Both the position numbers and the translations under genes were made by a program. Shown here in pieces: positions 39,572 through 48,371 of a stretch of DNA of 64,000 nucleotides (the stretch's first letter is position 1; each line of letters opens with the position of its first letter). The notes under the pieces are model-generated. The model ran no database searches and had not been told where the DNA came from. It worked only from the letters and a program-made list of their open reading frames with translations. The stretch comes from DSSB01 sp046346845. Lineage in GTDB: Bacteria; UBA10199; DSSB01. Location: NCBI GenBank assembly GCA_046346845.1, contig JAXMHH010000002.1:434001-498000 (forward strand). Direction: 5' to 3'.

Positions 39572-40327
39572 TTACTTGCGGGCCGCGCGGCGACGCAGGG
39601 TCAGGCCGAGGCCGCTGAGGGCCATCCAGGCCGCCAGGTTCAGCGAGGAGCCGCTGCTCGCACCGACCAGCATGCTGCATCCGCCGGAGCTGGCTTGGGG
39701 ACCGTCGACGTTGCCGTCGCCGTTATTCCCGCCGTCGTTGTTGTCCGGGTTCTGGCCGTCCTCGGGCTGCTCGGCGGCCTGCACCTTGAAGCGGATTTCC
39801 AAAAATCCCACCTTGGAGAAGTTTTGGATCTGGTCGCCCAACAGGATCGATTGAGGAGGCTCATTGATAATCTCATCCTGTCCGCCGACCGGGACCACCT
39901 CGACGGTGGCGCCGACCGCGTTGATGTAGAGAGGCTGGCTGCCATCCCACTGGGCCGACTCGTTGGTCGACTTGAAGTGGATGTAGTGATCGAGCCCCAT
40001 CGGCTGGGTGCCGGTCATCTGGAATTGGAAGCTGCCTTCCGCCTCTTCGTAGGCGCTGAAGTAGAGCTTGCCGAGGATGCCGTCCTTTTCGGCGTGCAGT
40101 TTCACCACCTCGCCGTCGCTGGGGAAGGCCTCCACCTTCTCGCCGTTGATCGTGTAGACGATTCGGGCCTCGGCCAGGCTGGCCTCGGGGATGGTGACGC
40201 GGACGTAGTCCGAACTGCCCATTTCGTTGAGGACGGGCATCGCCTTCGCAGTCTGGGCGACAAGGCCGCAGGCCAGGGCGAGGAGGGTTAAGGTGATTTT
40301 CTTTTTCAGGTTCTCGAGCGTTTTCAT
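39572..40327 (-). CDS. Secreted protein with Cys-type CTERM sorting tail
   Basis: 251 residues. Signal peptide (ITLTLLALACGLVAQTAKA), then a beta-rich ectodomain of unknown family (SDYVRVTIPEASLAEARIVY, ATVEVVPVGGQDEI), an Asn/Gly/Asp-rich linker (NPDNNDGGNNGDGNVDG), and a CTERM tail: GGCSM, a hydrophobic stretch (LAAWMALSGLGLTL) and RRRAARK. The tail shares its plan with the proteins at 24025 and 61385. An AAAGGAAG ribosome site precedes the ATG. A sigma-54 candidate lies 66 bases upstream of the start codon. It is probably processed at the conserved Cys and displayed on the cell surface. Confidence 0.82.
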   Translation of the reverse strand: MKTLENLKKKITLTLLALACGLVAQTAKAMPVLNEMGSSDYVRVTIPEASLAEARIVYTINGEKVEAFPSDGEVVKLHAEKDGILGKLYFSAYEEAEGSFQFQMTGTQPMGLDHYIHFKSTNESAQWDGSQPLYINAVGATVEVVPVGGQDEIINEPPQSILLGDQIQNFSKVGFLEIRFKVQAAEQPEDGQNPDNNDGGNNGDGNVDGPQASSGGCSMLVGASSGSSLNLAAWMALSGLGLTLRRRAARK

Positions 40328-40392
40328 AACGATCTTCCTTTCTTCGGTTTGGAGTGCCGGTGAAGGAGTGCTGTTTGTCGCCGAGAAGAGAT

Positions 40393-40408
40393 TGCAGGCC
40401 GGGTGCCA
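40393..40408 (-). promoter_or_regulatory. Candidate sigma-54 promoter of the CTERM gene
   Basis: Read on the minus strand, TGGCACCCGGCCTGCA keeps the full TGGCAC element and TGCA with GG and GC ten bases apart; two positions of the consensus differ. The ATG at 40327 lies 66 bases downstream. Confidence 0.45.
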
Positions 40409-40508
40409 GAAACATGGACAGTTGAAATCATTGATTATTTTTAATTTTCGAGGCGAAAAAATCGGGGTCGGGGTCCCCGAATCGGAAATTTTGTGAAATG
40501 GGCTTGGC

Positions 40509-41237
40509 CTATTTTGGATGGCGGAGGTCGCGTCGGGCCAGGGCGGCGACCGCGGCGAGGACCTCGCCGTGGACGCGGTCTAGGTGTCGGGCGGCGGATT
40601 CGCCCCTGCGGCGTTTTATCGAGATGGGGCGGCCGACCCAATGGACCAGCTTCATGGGGAAGGGCAGGAGGCCCAGGCCCATAAAGAAGGGCACGCTGAA
40701 GCGCAGCCTTTCGAGCAGTTTGATGCGCGGTTTCAGCAGGAAGTAGGAGTTGAAATAGGCCGAGTTGATCCCGCGGCAATAGGTAGGGACGATCGGCGTT
40801 TGGGTCTTGATCGCGAGCCGCACGAAACCCTTGCGGCGCTCCCAGGGGATGCGGCGGAGTCCGGACTTGGCGATGAGGGCCTCGTAGATGCCGCCGGGGG
40901 CGAGCATGACGATGTGGTCCTGCTTCAGGAGGCGTTCGGCATTGCGTGGATCGGCCTGGACCGCCCCTCCCTTCAAGAAGAGCTCGCGCAGCCCGGGGAC
41001 CTGAAAGAGAAAGTCCGCCCCCAAGCCGCGCGCCATCAGCTTGCGGCGTTGCAGCAGCTTCCAGGCGAGGAGGAAACCGTGGAAGGGGATGATGCCGTGG
41101 TTCATCACCACCAGGCATCGCTTCGCGGGGATGTGATCCAAGCCGTGGACCTCGTAGCGGAAGTATTTTTCCAGCAGTCGAAAGGCCGGCGAGAGTTTGC
41201 GCAGGAATTCCGGGTCCGCCTGATGCTGAGTCCGCAT
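40509..41237 (-). CDS. Lysophospholipid/diacylglycerol acyltransferase-like protein
   Basis: 242-residue PlsC-superfamily acyltransferase that would transfer an acyl group to a glycerolipid or related alcohol at the membrane. The catalytic block reads NHGIIPFHGFLL: the usual H-x4-D motif has no Asp at the expected place and instead resembles the HG-type motif of the DGAT2/TMEM68-like branch. Later blocks fit the family: FLKGGAVQAD (substrate Arg/Gly region), MLAPGGIYEAL and TPIVPTYCRGINSAYF. No clear transmembrane helix. It could also acylate wax alcohols or sterol-like substrates. Confidence 0.82.
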   Translation of the reverse strand: MRTQHQADPEFLRKLSPAFRLLEKYFRYEVHGLDHIPAKRCLVVMNHGIIPFHGFLLAWKLLQRRKLMARGLGADFLFQVPGLRELFLKGGAVQADPRNAERLLKQDHIVMLAPGGIYEALIAKSGLRRIPWERRKGFVRLAIKTQTPIVPTYCRGINSAYFNSYFLLKPRIKLLERLRFSVPFFMGLGLLPFPMKLVHWVGRPISIKRRRGESAARHLDRVHGEVLAAVAALARRDLRHPK

Positions 41238-41366
41238 GGCAGGCCCTTAGCATAGGCTCCTGGGCGTCCCCACGAAAAAATCGCGGCGTGGCGTGGTAAA
41301 TCAGCCATCAAGCGCGGCCTATTGCCCTCCGGGGAGCAATCCTGCAAAATTTCACCCAGGTCGGCC

Positions 41367-41546
41367 ATGAGGAAGCTTGCCTTCATCCTCTTGTTGCTGG
41401 GGGTTTTTTTGTTGTGGAAACCCGCGCCGGTGCTCTGCGTGTATTGCGCCGGGGGTGGCCCCTGCTTTTCCAACACCGATTGCAGCCTAGGCTGCCGCTG
41501 TCAGGCCCCGCCCTTTTTCCAAGGGGTCTGCGTGCCGAATTATTAA
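41367..41546 (+). CDS. Small secreted knottin-like cysteine-rich peptide
   Basis: 59 residues. A signal peptide (MRKLAFILLLLGVFLLW, likely cut near APVLC) is followed by a mature part of about 35 residues with six cysteines spaced C-x5-C-x5-C-x3-C-x1-C-x9-C. This is the inhibitor-cystine-knot spacing; the segment CFSNTDCSLGCRC resembles squash-type knottins (C-x-x-D/N-x-D-C-x3-C-x-C). An additional Cys lies just before the first. Cysteine knots are mostly known from eukaryotes, so function (protease inhibitor, toxin or structural plug) is open. Divergent from the acyltransferase. The start is the first ATG giving a signal peptide. Confidence 0.65.
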   Translation: MRKLAFILLLLGVFLLWKPAPVLCVYCAGGGPCFSNTDCSLGCRCQAPPFFQGVCVPNY

Positions 41547-41680
41547 CAGGCTGTGAAAAAACAGGGCTGGGCGGGCGATGGCGGAAGCCAGAGATACTCC
41601 GGCGCGAACCAAACTTATTTTCAGCAGCCTCCGAAGAGCCCCTGGATTTTCCGCCCGGCGCCGGGCTATCGTTTCCCCGC

Positions 41681-44600
41681 ATGCATCCCTCCCTGCAGAG
41701 TTTTCATCCGGTCATCGCCCGTTGGTTTGAAGGGCGCTTCGGCGCGCCCACCGAGCCGCAGCGGCGCGGGTGGCCGCTCATCGCCTCCGGCCGCGACACC
41801 CTGATCGCGGCGCCCACCGGCTCCGGCAAGACCTTGGCGGCCTTCCTGGCCTGCCTGGATCGCCTGGTCCGGGCCGGGGAGGCGGGCCTGCTCAAGGATC
41901 AGACCTCCGTCGTCTACGTCTCGCCGCTGAAGGCCCTCGGCAACGATATCCAGAAGAACTTGGCCGAGCCGCTCGCCGAATTGCGCGCCTTGGGGCAGGC
42001 GATGGGCATCGCCTTGCCGGAGATCCGCAGCGCCGTGCGCAGCGGGGACACCACGGCCGGCGAACGCGCGGCGATGCTGAAGCAGCCCCCGCACCTGCTG
42101 ATCACCACCCCGGAATCCCTTTACCTCCTGCTCACCTCGCAGCGCGGCCGCGAGCTGCTGGCTCCGGCGCAGACGGTGATCGTCGACGAGATCCACGCCC
42201 TGGCCCGCGACAAGCGGGGCTCGCACTTCGCGTTGAGCTTGGAACGCCTCGACCGCCTGGCGCGGCGCCGGATCCCGCGTGGGCCTGTCGGCAACCCAAC
42301 GGCCCATCCAGGAGATCGCGCGCTTTTGGTGGGCAGCTCCCGGGTGGCGGCGGATGGGTCCCCGGACTGCGTCATCGTCGACTCGGGCCACCGCCGCGAG
42401 CTGGACCTGGCGCTGGAGATCCCCGAGGAGGAATTGGGCGCGGTCGCCTCCAAGGAATTGTGGGGCGACATCTACGACCGCGTCGCGCAGTTGGTGCAGG
42501 AGCACCGCAGCACCTTGGTCTTTGTCAACACCCGCCGCCTGGTCGAACGCGCCACCCACGCCCTGTCGGAGCGGCTGGGCGAGGAGGCGGTGGCGGCGCA
42601 CCACGGCAGCCTGTCGAAGGAGACCCGCCTCGACGCCGAGACCCGCCTCAAGTCGGGGCTTACCAAGGCGGTGGTGGCGACGGCGTCGCTGGAGTTGGGC
42701 ATCGACGTCGGCGCGGTCGATCTGGTCTGCCACATCGGCAGCCCGCGCAGCCTGGCCGTGGGCCTTCAACGGATCGGCCGCGCGGGGCATGCCCCCAATT
42801 CCCAGGACGCGGAGACGGCCCTCGTCCTGCCCAAGGGCAGACTTTTCCCGGCGACGCGCGACGAGCTGTTGGAATGCGCGGCCTTCGTGCGGGGGGTAAG
42901 GCGGGGCAATCTGGAAAAGACCCACCTTATGGCCCACCCGCTGGACATCCTGGCCCAACAGATGGCCGCGGCGGTGGCCTGCGAGGAGCTGGGCGAGGAC
43001 GAGCTCTTCGCCTTGGTGCGTGGCGCCTGGCCCTATGCCCGCCTGCCGCGGGAGGAATTTGACGCGGTCTTGACACTGCTCTCGGAAGGCATCGCGACCT
43101 CAAGGGGCCCGCGCGGGGCCTGGCTGCATCGGGACGGAGTCACGCACCGCCTCCGGCCGCGGCGCGGGGCCCGCCTGGCGGCGCTGACCTCCGGCGGGGC
43201 CATTCCGGACAACTTTACCTATACGGTGGTGAAAGAGCCCGAGGGCACGGTGATCGGCTCGCTCGACGAGGACTTCGCCATCGAGAGCCTGGCCGGCGAC
43301 GTCATCCTGCTGGGCAACACCTCGTGGCGGATCCGCCGAATCGAGGCCGGCCGGGTGCGCGTCGAGGACGCCCATGGCCAGGCCCCCAATATCCCCTTCT
43401 GGCTGGGCGAGGCGCCGGGCCGAAGTCCGGAGCTTTCCTGGGAGGTCTCGGAGTTGCGCAAGGCCCTGGAGCCCCTCCTCGAGACGCCGGAGCGGGCGAT
43501 CGCTTTTCTCGAGCAGGAATGCGGCGTCCCGATCCTCGGGGCCGAGCAGGCGGTGAGCTATCTGCGGCAGGCGAAACAGGCGCTGGGGACCCTCCCCACC
43601 CAGGAGACGTTGATTGCGGAGCGCTTCTTCGACGAGGGGGGCGGGATGCAATTGGTCCTGCACGCCCCCTTCGGCGGTCGGATGAATCGGGCCTTCGGCC
43701 TCGCCTTGCGCAAGCGCTTCTGCGCCGGCTTCAACTTCGAATTGCAGGCGGCGGCGACCGACGACGGGATCCTGCTTTCGCTGGGTCCGCAGCACAGCTT
43801 TCCGCTCGATTCGGTGTTCCGTTTTCTTTCCACCCAGACGGTCCAGCATACCTTGGAACAGGCGGTGTTGGACGCCCCGGTGTTCGGCGTGCGCTGGCGG
43901 TGGAACGCCACCCGCGCCCTGGCGCTGCTGCGTCAATCCGGCGGCAAGCGGGTGCCGCCGGCCATCCAACGCATGCGCAGCGACGATCTGCTGGCGGCGG
44001 CCTTCCCCGACCAGGCGGCCTGCCAGGAAAATGTGACGCGCCCGATCGCCATCCCCGACCATCCCTTGGTGACCGAGACGATGCGCAATTGTCTGGAGGA
44101 GGCCATGGACCTGCCGGGCCTTACGGCCTTGCTGCGCCGGATCGAGGCGGGGGAGATCCGCCTGCTCGCCCGCGATACGCCGACGCCCTCGCCGCTGAGC
44201 CATGAGATCCTCAATTCCAATCCCTACACGTTTTTGGACGACGCGCCCTTGGAAGAGCGCCGGGCCCGCGCGGTGGCGACGCGGCGGACGCTCTCGGAGG
44301 AAGACCTGCGGGCCTTTGGCGCCCTCGACGAGGCCGCGATCGCGGCGGTCGAAGCAGAGAATTGGCCGGACCTGCGCAGTGCCGACGAACTGGCCGATGC
44401 CCTGCGCGACCTGTTCTTGTTGCCGGAGCTGAGCGTCAGCACGGCCTGGCGCCCTTGGCTGCAAGAGCTGGAAGCCGCGGGCCGTGCCGCGGCCCTAGGG
44501 CGTCACTATGCGAGCCATGATCGTCGCGAGCTGGCGGAACGCGCCCTGCTTGGTGATTCGGAGGCGGTGGCCGCGGTGCTGCGGGGTTGGTTGACGGCGG

Positions 44601-45970
44601 GAGGGCCGGCAACGGTCGCTCAATGGGCGAACAAAATTCAGTTGCCGTCTCAGGCCGTGGAACAGGCCATGCTGCACTTGGAGTCGCAGGGCTTCGCCTT
44701 GCGGGGGCGCTTTCGCGCGGCAGCCTTGGCGGGGGGCGCGGAGGAGTGGTGCGACCGCGAGGTCTTGGCGCGCATCCATCGGCGCTGTCTCTCCCGCCTG
44801 CGTCAAGAATTGGAGCCGGTGACGACGGCGGATTTCGTGCGCTTCCTCTTGCATTGGCAGCACGTCGCCCCGGGAACGCAGTTGGTCGGCGCACCGGGAC
44901 TCCTGGAGGTGATCGCCCAATTGCAAGGCCTGCAGCTCCCCGCCGCGGCCTGGGAGCGGGAGGTCTTTCCCGCCCGGGTCGTCGGTTATCAGAGCTCGAT
45001 GTTGGATGAGTTGTGCCTGAATGGGACAGTACTGTGGGGGCGGCTGTTGCCCGTCGGCGGCGAGGAGGAAGAGGCATCCAGCACTTCAGCGCGCGGACGC
45101 CGCCGGGCCGCGCCCAACCGGAATACGACGCTGTCAGTATTGCTGCGGGAGAGTCTTCTACATTTTTTGCGAGCCAGCTCACCCAAGGAGCCGAGTTATG
45201 CTGGGCTAGGCGCCTCCGCAAGACAGATTTTGGAATTGCTGAGCCAACGTGGGGCGATGTTTTTTAACGAATTGCAATCGGTTACCGGAAGACTGCGCAC
45301 GGATCTAGATCAGGCCCTCTGGGAGCTGGTGACGGCGGGGGCGATCACCTGCGACGGTTTCGCGGGGCTGCGTAACTTATTGCAGCCCTCGCGGCGCCGG
45401 GAGAAGGCGCGGCTCTTGGCGCGCTATCCCTACGCGCGGGGGCCGATGTTCGTCGGCGGAGGCGGGCGTTGGTCGCTGCTTCGGCCGCCCGGATCGGCGA
45501 GGCCGGGGGCGCGCGGTCCCTTGGGCGAAACGGCGGAGCTGGAGTTCCTGGCGGACCAGTACCTGCACCGTTGGGGTGTGGTGTTTCGGGACGTCTTGGC
45601 GCGCGAGCCCTTCGCCCCCCCGTGGCGGAGCCTGCTCGGCGTCTACCGGCGACTGGAGGCCCGCGGCTTATTGCGCGGCGGCCGTTTCGTCGCGGCCTTC
45701 GGCGGCGAGCAGTTCGCCTTGCCCCAGGCGGTGGAGGCCTTGCGGGCCCTGCGTCGGGAGGAGGCCAAGGAAGAGGAACCGCCTGTCTTTTTGTCGGCGG
45801 CGGATCCGCTGAACGTCACCGGCTACCTCACGCCGCCGCCGCGGGTCCCCGGGACCTTGACGCATCGCCTGCGTATTATCGGCGGGGTGCCGGAGGCTTG
45901 GGAAGGCTTGGGGCCCCAAGCCGCGCCGCTGAACTCCTCGAGGGGAGGGGCATTGCGATTGATTCGTTGA
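41681..45970 (+). CDS. lhr: Large ATP-dependent helicase Lhr (apparent compensated frameshift)
   Basis: 1429-residue superfamily 2 helicase, close to full-length Lhr, which unwinds DNA and RNA:DNA hybrids and is linked to DNA repair. Seen: Q-type TEPQRRGWPLI, motif I APTGSGKTLAAF, motif II VDEIHAL, motif IV-VI region ATASLELGIDVGAVDLVCHI and QRIGRAGH, then the winged-helix and long C-terminal domains. Motif III (SAT) is missing from this frame: at about 42268-42335 the expected VGLSATQRPIQEIARF is encoded in another frame, bounded by one extra base and one missing base that restore the frame. Start: ATG at 41681 just before the conserved fold; no good ribosome site. The gene is either mutated or carries consensus errors. 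Confidence 0.93.
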   Translation: MHPSLQSFHPVIARWFEGRFGAPTEPQRRGWPLIASGRDTLIAAPTGSGKTLAAFLACLDRLVRAGEAGLLKDQTSVVYVSPLKALGNDIQKNLAEPLAELRALGQAMGIALPEIRSAVRSGDTTAGERAAMLKQPPHLLITTPESLYLLLTSQRGRELLAPAQTVIVDEIHALARDKRGSHFALSLERLDRLARRRIPRGPVGNPTAHPGDRALLVGSSRVAADGSPDCVIVDSGHRRELDLALEIPEEELGAVASKELWGDIYDRVAQLVQEHRSTLVFVNTRRLVERATHALSERLGEEAVAAHHGSLSKETRLDAETRLKSGLTKAVVATASLELGIDVGAVDLVCHIGSPRSLAVGLQRIGRAGHAPNSQDAETALVLPKGRLFPATRDELLECAAFVRGVRRGNLEKTHLMAHPLDILAQQMAAAVACEELGEDELFALVRGAWPYARLPREEFDAVLTLLSEGIATSRGPRGAWLHRDGVTHRLRPRRGARLAALTSGGAIPDNFTYTVVKEPEGTVIGSLDEDFAIESLAGDVILLGNTSWRIRRIEAGRVRVEDAHGQAPNIPFWLGEAPGRSPELSWEVSELRKALEPLLETPERAIAFLEQECGVPILGAEQAVSYLRQAKQALGTLPTQETLIAERFFDEGGGMQLVLHAPFGGRMNRAFGLALRKRFCAGFNFELQAAATDDGILLSLGPQHSFPLDSVFRFLSTQTVQHTLEQAVLDAPVFGVRWRWNATRALALLRQSGGKRVPPAIQRMRSDDLLAAAFPDQAACQENVTRPIAIPDHPLVTETMRNCLEEAMDLPGLTALLRRIEAGEIRLLARDTPTPSPLSHEILNSNPYTFLDDAPLEERRARAVATRRTLSEEDLRAFGALDEAAIAAVEAENWPDLRSADELADALRDLFLLPELSVSTAWRPWLQELEAAGRAAALGRHYASHDRRELAERALLGDSEAVAAVLRGWLTAGGPATVAQWANKIQLPSQAVEQAMLHLESQGFALRGRFRAAALAGGAEEWCDREVLARIHRRCLSRLRQELEPVTTADFVRFLLHWQHVAPGTQLVGAPGLLEVIAQLQGLQLPAAAWEREVFPARVVGYQSSMLDELCLNGTVLWGRLLPVGGEEEEASSTSARGRRRAAPNRNTTLSVLLRESLLHFLRASSPKEPSYAGLGASARQILELLSQRGAMFFNELQSVTGRLRTDLDQALWELVTAGAITCDGFAGLRNLLQPSRRREKARLLARYPYARGPMFVGGGGRWSLLRPPGSARPGARGPLGETAELEFLADQYLHRWGVVFRDVLAREPFAPPWRSLLGVYRRLEARGLLRGGRFVAAFGGEQFALPQAVEALRALRREEAKEEEPPVFLSAADPLNVTGYLTPPPRVPGTLTHRLRIIGGVPEAWEGLGPQAAPLNSSRGGALRLIR

Positions 45971-46111
45971 AAAATCGGGGAAAACGGCGGGCTTGAACCG
46001 TGGTTAGCGGCACCGAAGCAGAATTGGCCCCGGGCGACCCATGATTGACTTGGGTCAAAGCTATTTTCGTCCAGAGGGATATTCTCTACTTTTTCAAGAA
46101 AGGATATTTTC

Positions 46112-46600
46112 ATGATTCAAGAAGTCAGCGGAGATATATTGCTGTCACAAGCCCAGGTCATGGCCCACGGGATCGCCCCAGGCGACCATTTCGATCAAGG
46201 GTTGGCCCTTGCCGTTCGGGAGCGATGGCCGGCCATGGTGAAAGATTTCCGGCATTATTGTCACCAGAGCTCGCCGAAGCCGGGCGAGATCTGGAGCTGG
46301 GCTGGTCCCCAAGTCCACATCGTCAATTTGTTCACGCAAGATCCAGCGCCGAGTTCCGCCGCATTGCCCGGCAAGGCGCAGGTGAAGTACCTTCGATCTT
46401 GCCTGGAGAAATTATCCCAGCTCGCGGAGTCCGAAAGATTTCGCAGCATCGCCCTGCCCAAGGTTGGGACGGGCGTGGGAAAACTCGAGTGGTCCGAGGT
46501 TCGGGGACTGATCGAGGAGAAGCTGAAGGGCTTGTCTATCCCCGTATTTGTTTATGCCAAATACGTTCCCGGGCAAAAGGCCGAGGAGCGGGGGGCCTAG
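46112..46600 (+). CDS. Macro domain protein, second type
   Basis: 162 residues. Unlike the macro protein at 9879, this belongs to the shorter group with the opening IQEVSGDILLSQAQVMAHGI and the DHFDQGLALAVRERWPAM block; the phosphate loop is ALPKVGTGVGKLEW. The VNAAN motif is replaced (MAHGIAPGDH), so binding is likely but hydrolysis is uncertain. An AAAGGA site precedes the ATG. It lies 50 bp from the left repeat of the tRNA-Pro island, just outside it. No ADP-ribosyltransferase neighbour is visible. Confidence 0.88.
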   Translation: MIQEVSGDILLSQAQVMAHGIAPGDHFDQGLALAVRERWPAMVKDFRHYCHQSSPKPGEIWSWAGPQVHIVNLFTQDPAPSSAALPGKAQVKYLRSCLEKLSQLAESERFRSIALPKVGTGVGKLEWSEVRGLIEEKLKGLSIPVFVYAKYVPGQKAEERGA

Positions 46601-46649
46601 GAAGCATTGCCCCACCTCCTAGGGTCTCCCTAGGTGGTGGGCGGCGAGG

Positions 46650-46692
46650 GTCGGGGCGACTGGATTTGAACCAGCGACTCCTTGCTCCCGAA
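46650..46692. repeat. Left attachment-site repeat (partial tRNA-Pro copy)
   Basis: GTCGGGGCGACTGGATTTGA to CTTGCTCCCGAA, 43 bases, identical to 48706-48748. It corresponds to the tRNA 3' end through the anticodon loop on the minus strand and stops inside the anticodon stem, so it is not a tRNA gene. Confidence 0.92.
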
Positions 46693-46806
46693 ACCACTCG
46701 GGGAATTTTTCCGCTTTTCGCGGTGTCTTCCCATGGTGGGTCAAGACATTGTGAGGTCATTATTGGGTCAAATGCGTTTCTTTTGTGGGAGTATTGTGGG
46801 GAAAAA

Positions 46807-48048
46807 TTAAGTCTCGAAGAATCTTTTTGCGGTGTTTTCGATTTCTGTGACAATTTTCGTTAAAGTCTTTTCTCCACCGAAATGTTCGGTGAAGAATTCA
46901 GCCTCACTTTTCGCGATACTAGGAAGTTCCTTTGAAAATTCGTTTACTATCTTAAGGACGAACCTAGTGCCTACCCCTGCCTCTTGCGCAAAGGTTTCCC
47001 AGTGCCGCTCAAAAATATCCCTACGTTTATATTTCTCCCCGATCTTCATGGCCAATTTTTCTGAAAGGCCTTCATAGACTGAAGTCGACATGAGGTCATA
47101 AAATGGCGCCAGATGAACCCCTTCCGAGGAGATGAGAAGGGAAATGTTCTTTGCGTGGGCGTCGCAATTGCCAATGAGGAAGTTAAAGACCGCCCACGAA
47201 ATTAGCCCCTTCTTGTCGACCGCCGGTCGTTGGCTGAATTCTTCCACAACCCTAAAGCAGTCTGAAAATGAAGGTCCCCCTTCGCTTTGGTACTTTTGGT
47301 CGGGATATCTCCCTAAAGCTTGGCAAAAATCCTCCTGGTGCAAACGTTTGAGATTTGAGCGCGAAGCCCCTTCCCGATCGTATCGTTTGACCAGATAAAT
47401 GGGCTTCTTTTTGCAAAAAATAATTTCGATGTCCGGCACTTCGAGCCCGATAGATCTCGCCAGTTTCATGCAAAAAGCTTCGTTGAATACGGTATCTTCA
47501 AAGTTAGGCATGGAGGGTTTAAGAATATGCGAGCTAGGGGCTCCATCCTCTGGAAGGAAGAGTTTTTTGTCCTCATAAAAAACCGGCAACTTGTCCTGAA
47601 CCCCTGCCAAGGATAAGCGAGCTTTTCCATCCGCCAGTAGTAAGGGACGTCGAGGCATTTCACTGATCAGGTCGTCTAGCTCGGATTCGCTAAGCTCCCG
47701 ATAGTTCCCATTTTTAGGTGGTGGTTGTTCTGCTGGATAAGTTGAAATGGCTCCAGCGCACTCACCTCCCAGGACCGCTAACATTTCAAAATCATTGGTC
47801 GCTGATTGGCCCTGTTTTGCTGCGATGAGCTGGCGTACTTTCCCTTCCGGTAGGAGGTTAGAGAAAAAGGGTTTTGCAAAATCGTCTTCGAACGGTGCTT
47901 CCTGTAACGGAAGGCGGATGGAAAGAGGAAAGGGGTTTTGGTTTTTTAGCCAAACGGGATCGTATTGAAATACCCAGCGGCGCCTTTCATCGATAGTAAG
48001 CTTGCCGACATTATCGGAGTTGCAGAGCACAAAAAGAGTGGAGGTCAT
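46807..48048 (-). CDS. hipA: HipA-type serine/threonine kinase toxin
   Basis: 413 residues, near the usual HipA length. HipA kinases arrest growth by phosphorylating translation factors such as glutamyl-tRNA synthetase, and are held by HipB. The kinase features are intact: the Ser-containing loop RLSLAGVQDK (Ser146, the autophosphorylation position), HILKPSMP with the nucleotide-binding Lys177, the catalytic NCDAHAKN (Asp296, Lys300, Asn301) and the metal-binding Asp318 in APFYDLMS. The N-terminal HipA_N fold (FFSNLLPEGKVRQLIA) is present. Its start overlaps the hipB stop, so they are translated together. Base composition is lower in GC than neighbours, consistent with acquisition. Confidence 0.95.
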   Translation of the reverse strand: MTSTLFVLCNSDNVGKLTIDERRRWVFQYDPVWLKNQNPFPLSIRLPLQEAPFEDDFAKPFFSNLLPEGKVRQLIAAKQGQSATNDFEMLAVLGGECAGAISTYPAEQPPPKNGNYRELSESELDDLISEMPRRPLLLADGKARLSLAGVQDKLPVFYEDKKLFLPEDGAPSSHILKPSMPNFEDTVFNEAFCMKLARSIGLEVPDIEIIFCKKKPIYLVKRYDREGASRSNLKRLHQEDFCQALGRYPDQKYQSEGGPSFSDCFRVVEEFSQRPAVDKKGLISWAVFNFLIGNCDAHAKNISLLISSEGVHLAPFYDLMSTSVYEGLSEKLAMKIGEKYKRRDIFERHWETFAQEAGVGTRFVLKIVNEFSKELPSIAKSEAEFFTEHFGGEKTLTKIVTEIENTAKRFFET

Positions 48049-48266
48049 TGGCGTCCTCGCGACTTGATTTCGCAGGACAATCCCAGCCCGTTGAGCACCT
48101 TGAAGACTTTGCCAATTTGCAGGCTGTCCTTTCCGTTTTCAAGCTCAGAGAGGAAACGTGTTCCTACCCCGCAAAGGGCGGCCGTTTCTGTTTGAGTAAG
48201 ACCAGAGGCTTTGCGTTTTTCCCGAACCTTTTGAGCCAAAGCTTTTATATTATCGGTTTGCGGCAT
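48045..48266 (-). CDS. hipB: HipB-type antitoxin / repressor
   Basis: 73-residue Xre-family helix-turn-helix protein (GLTQTETAALCGVGTRFLSE is the HTH, followed by LENGKDSLQIGKVF). HipB neutralises HipA and represses the operon by binding palindromes at its promoter. Three identical-type palindromes lie upstream, the first only six bases before the ATG. It precedes hipA with a 4-base overlap. Slightly shorter than E. coli HipB at its C-terminus. Confidence 0.93.
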   Translation of the reverse strand: MPQTDNIKALAQKVREKRKASGLTQTETAALCGVGTRFLSELENGKDSLQIGKVFKVLNGLGLSCEIKSRGRQ

Positions 48267-48272
48267 ATGTTT

Positions 48273-48290
48273 TATTCCCGTTCGGGAATA
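48273..48290. promoter_or_regulatory. HipB operator palindrome 1
   Basis: TATTCCCGTTCGGGAATA, a perfect 18-bp palindrome, similar in plan to the E. coli hip operator (TATCC-N8-GGATA). It is the nearest of three to hipB. Confidence 0.85.
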
Positions 48291-48322
48291 ATGAGCTTGT
48301 GAACGTGCTATTTCAAGATAAA

Positions 48323-48340
48323 TATTCCCGAACGGGAATA
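48323..48340. promoter_or_regulatory. HipB operator palindrome 2
   Basis: TATTCCCGAACGGGAATA, differing from operator 1 only in the two centre bases. Its centre is 50 bp from operator 1, nearly five helical turns, which suits looping or side-by-side dimers. Confidence 0.85.
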
Positions 48341-48371
48341 TTTTTATAATTCAAGGGTGAAAATTCAATAA

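Noticed and set aside
46650..46692. Second tRNA-Pro gene
   Set aside because: Only the 3' half is present; sequence departs inside the anticodon stem and the acceptor 5' strand and D-arm are missing. It is an attachment-site copy.
46536..46853. Minus-strand ORF reading through the left repeat
   Set aside because: Its GARSRWFKSSRPD stretch is the usual translation of a tRNA 3' end; no ribosome site and no family.
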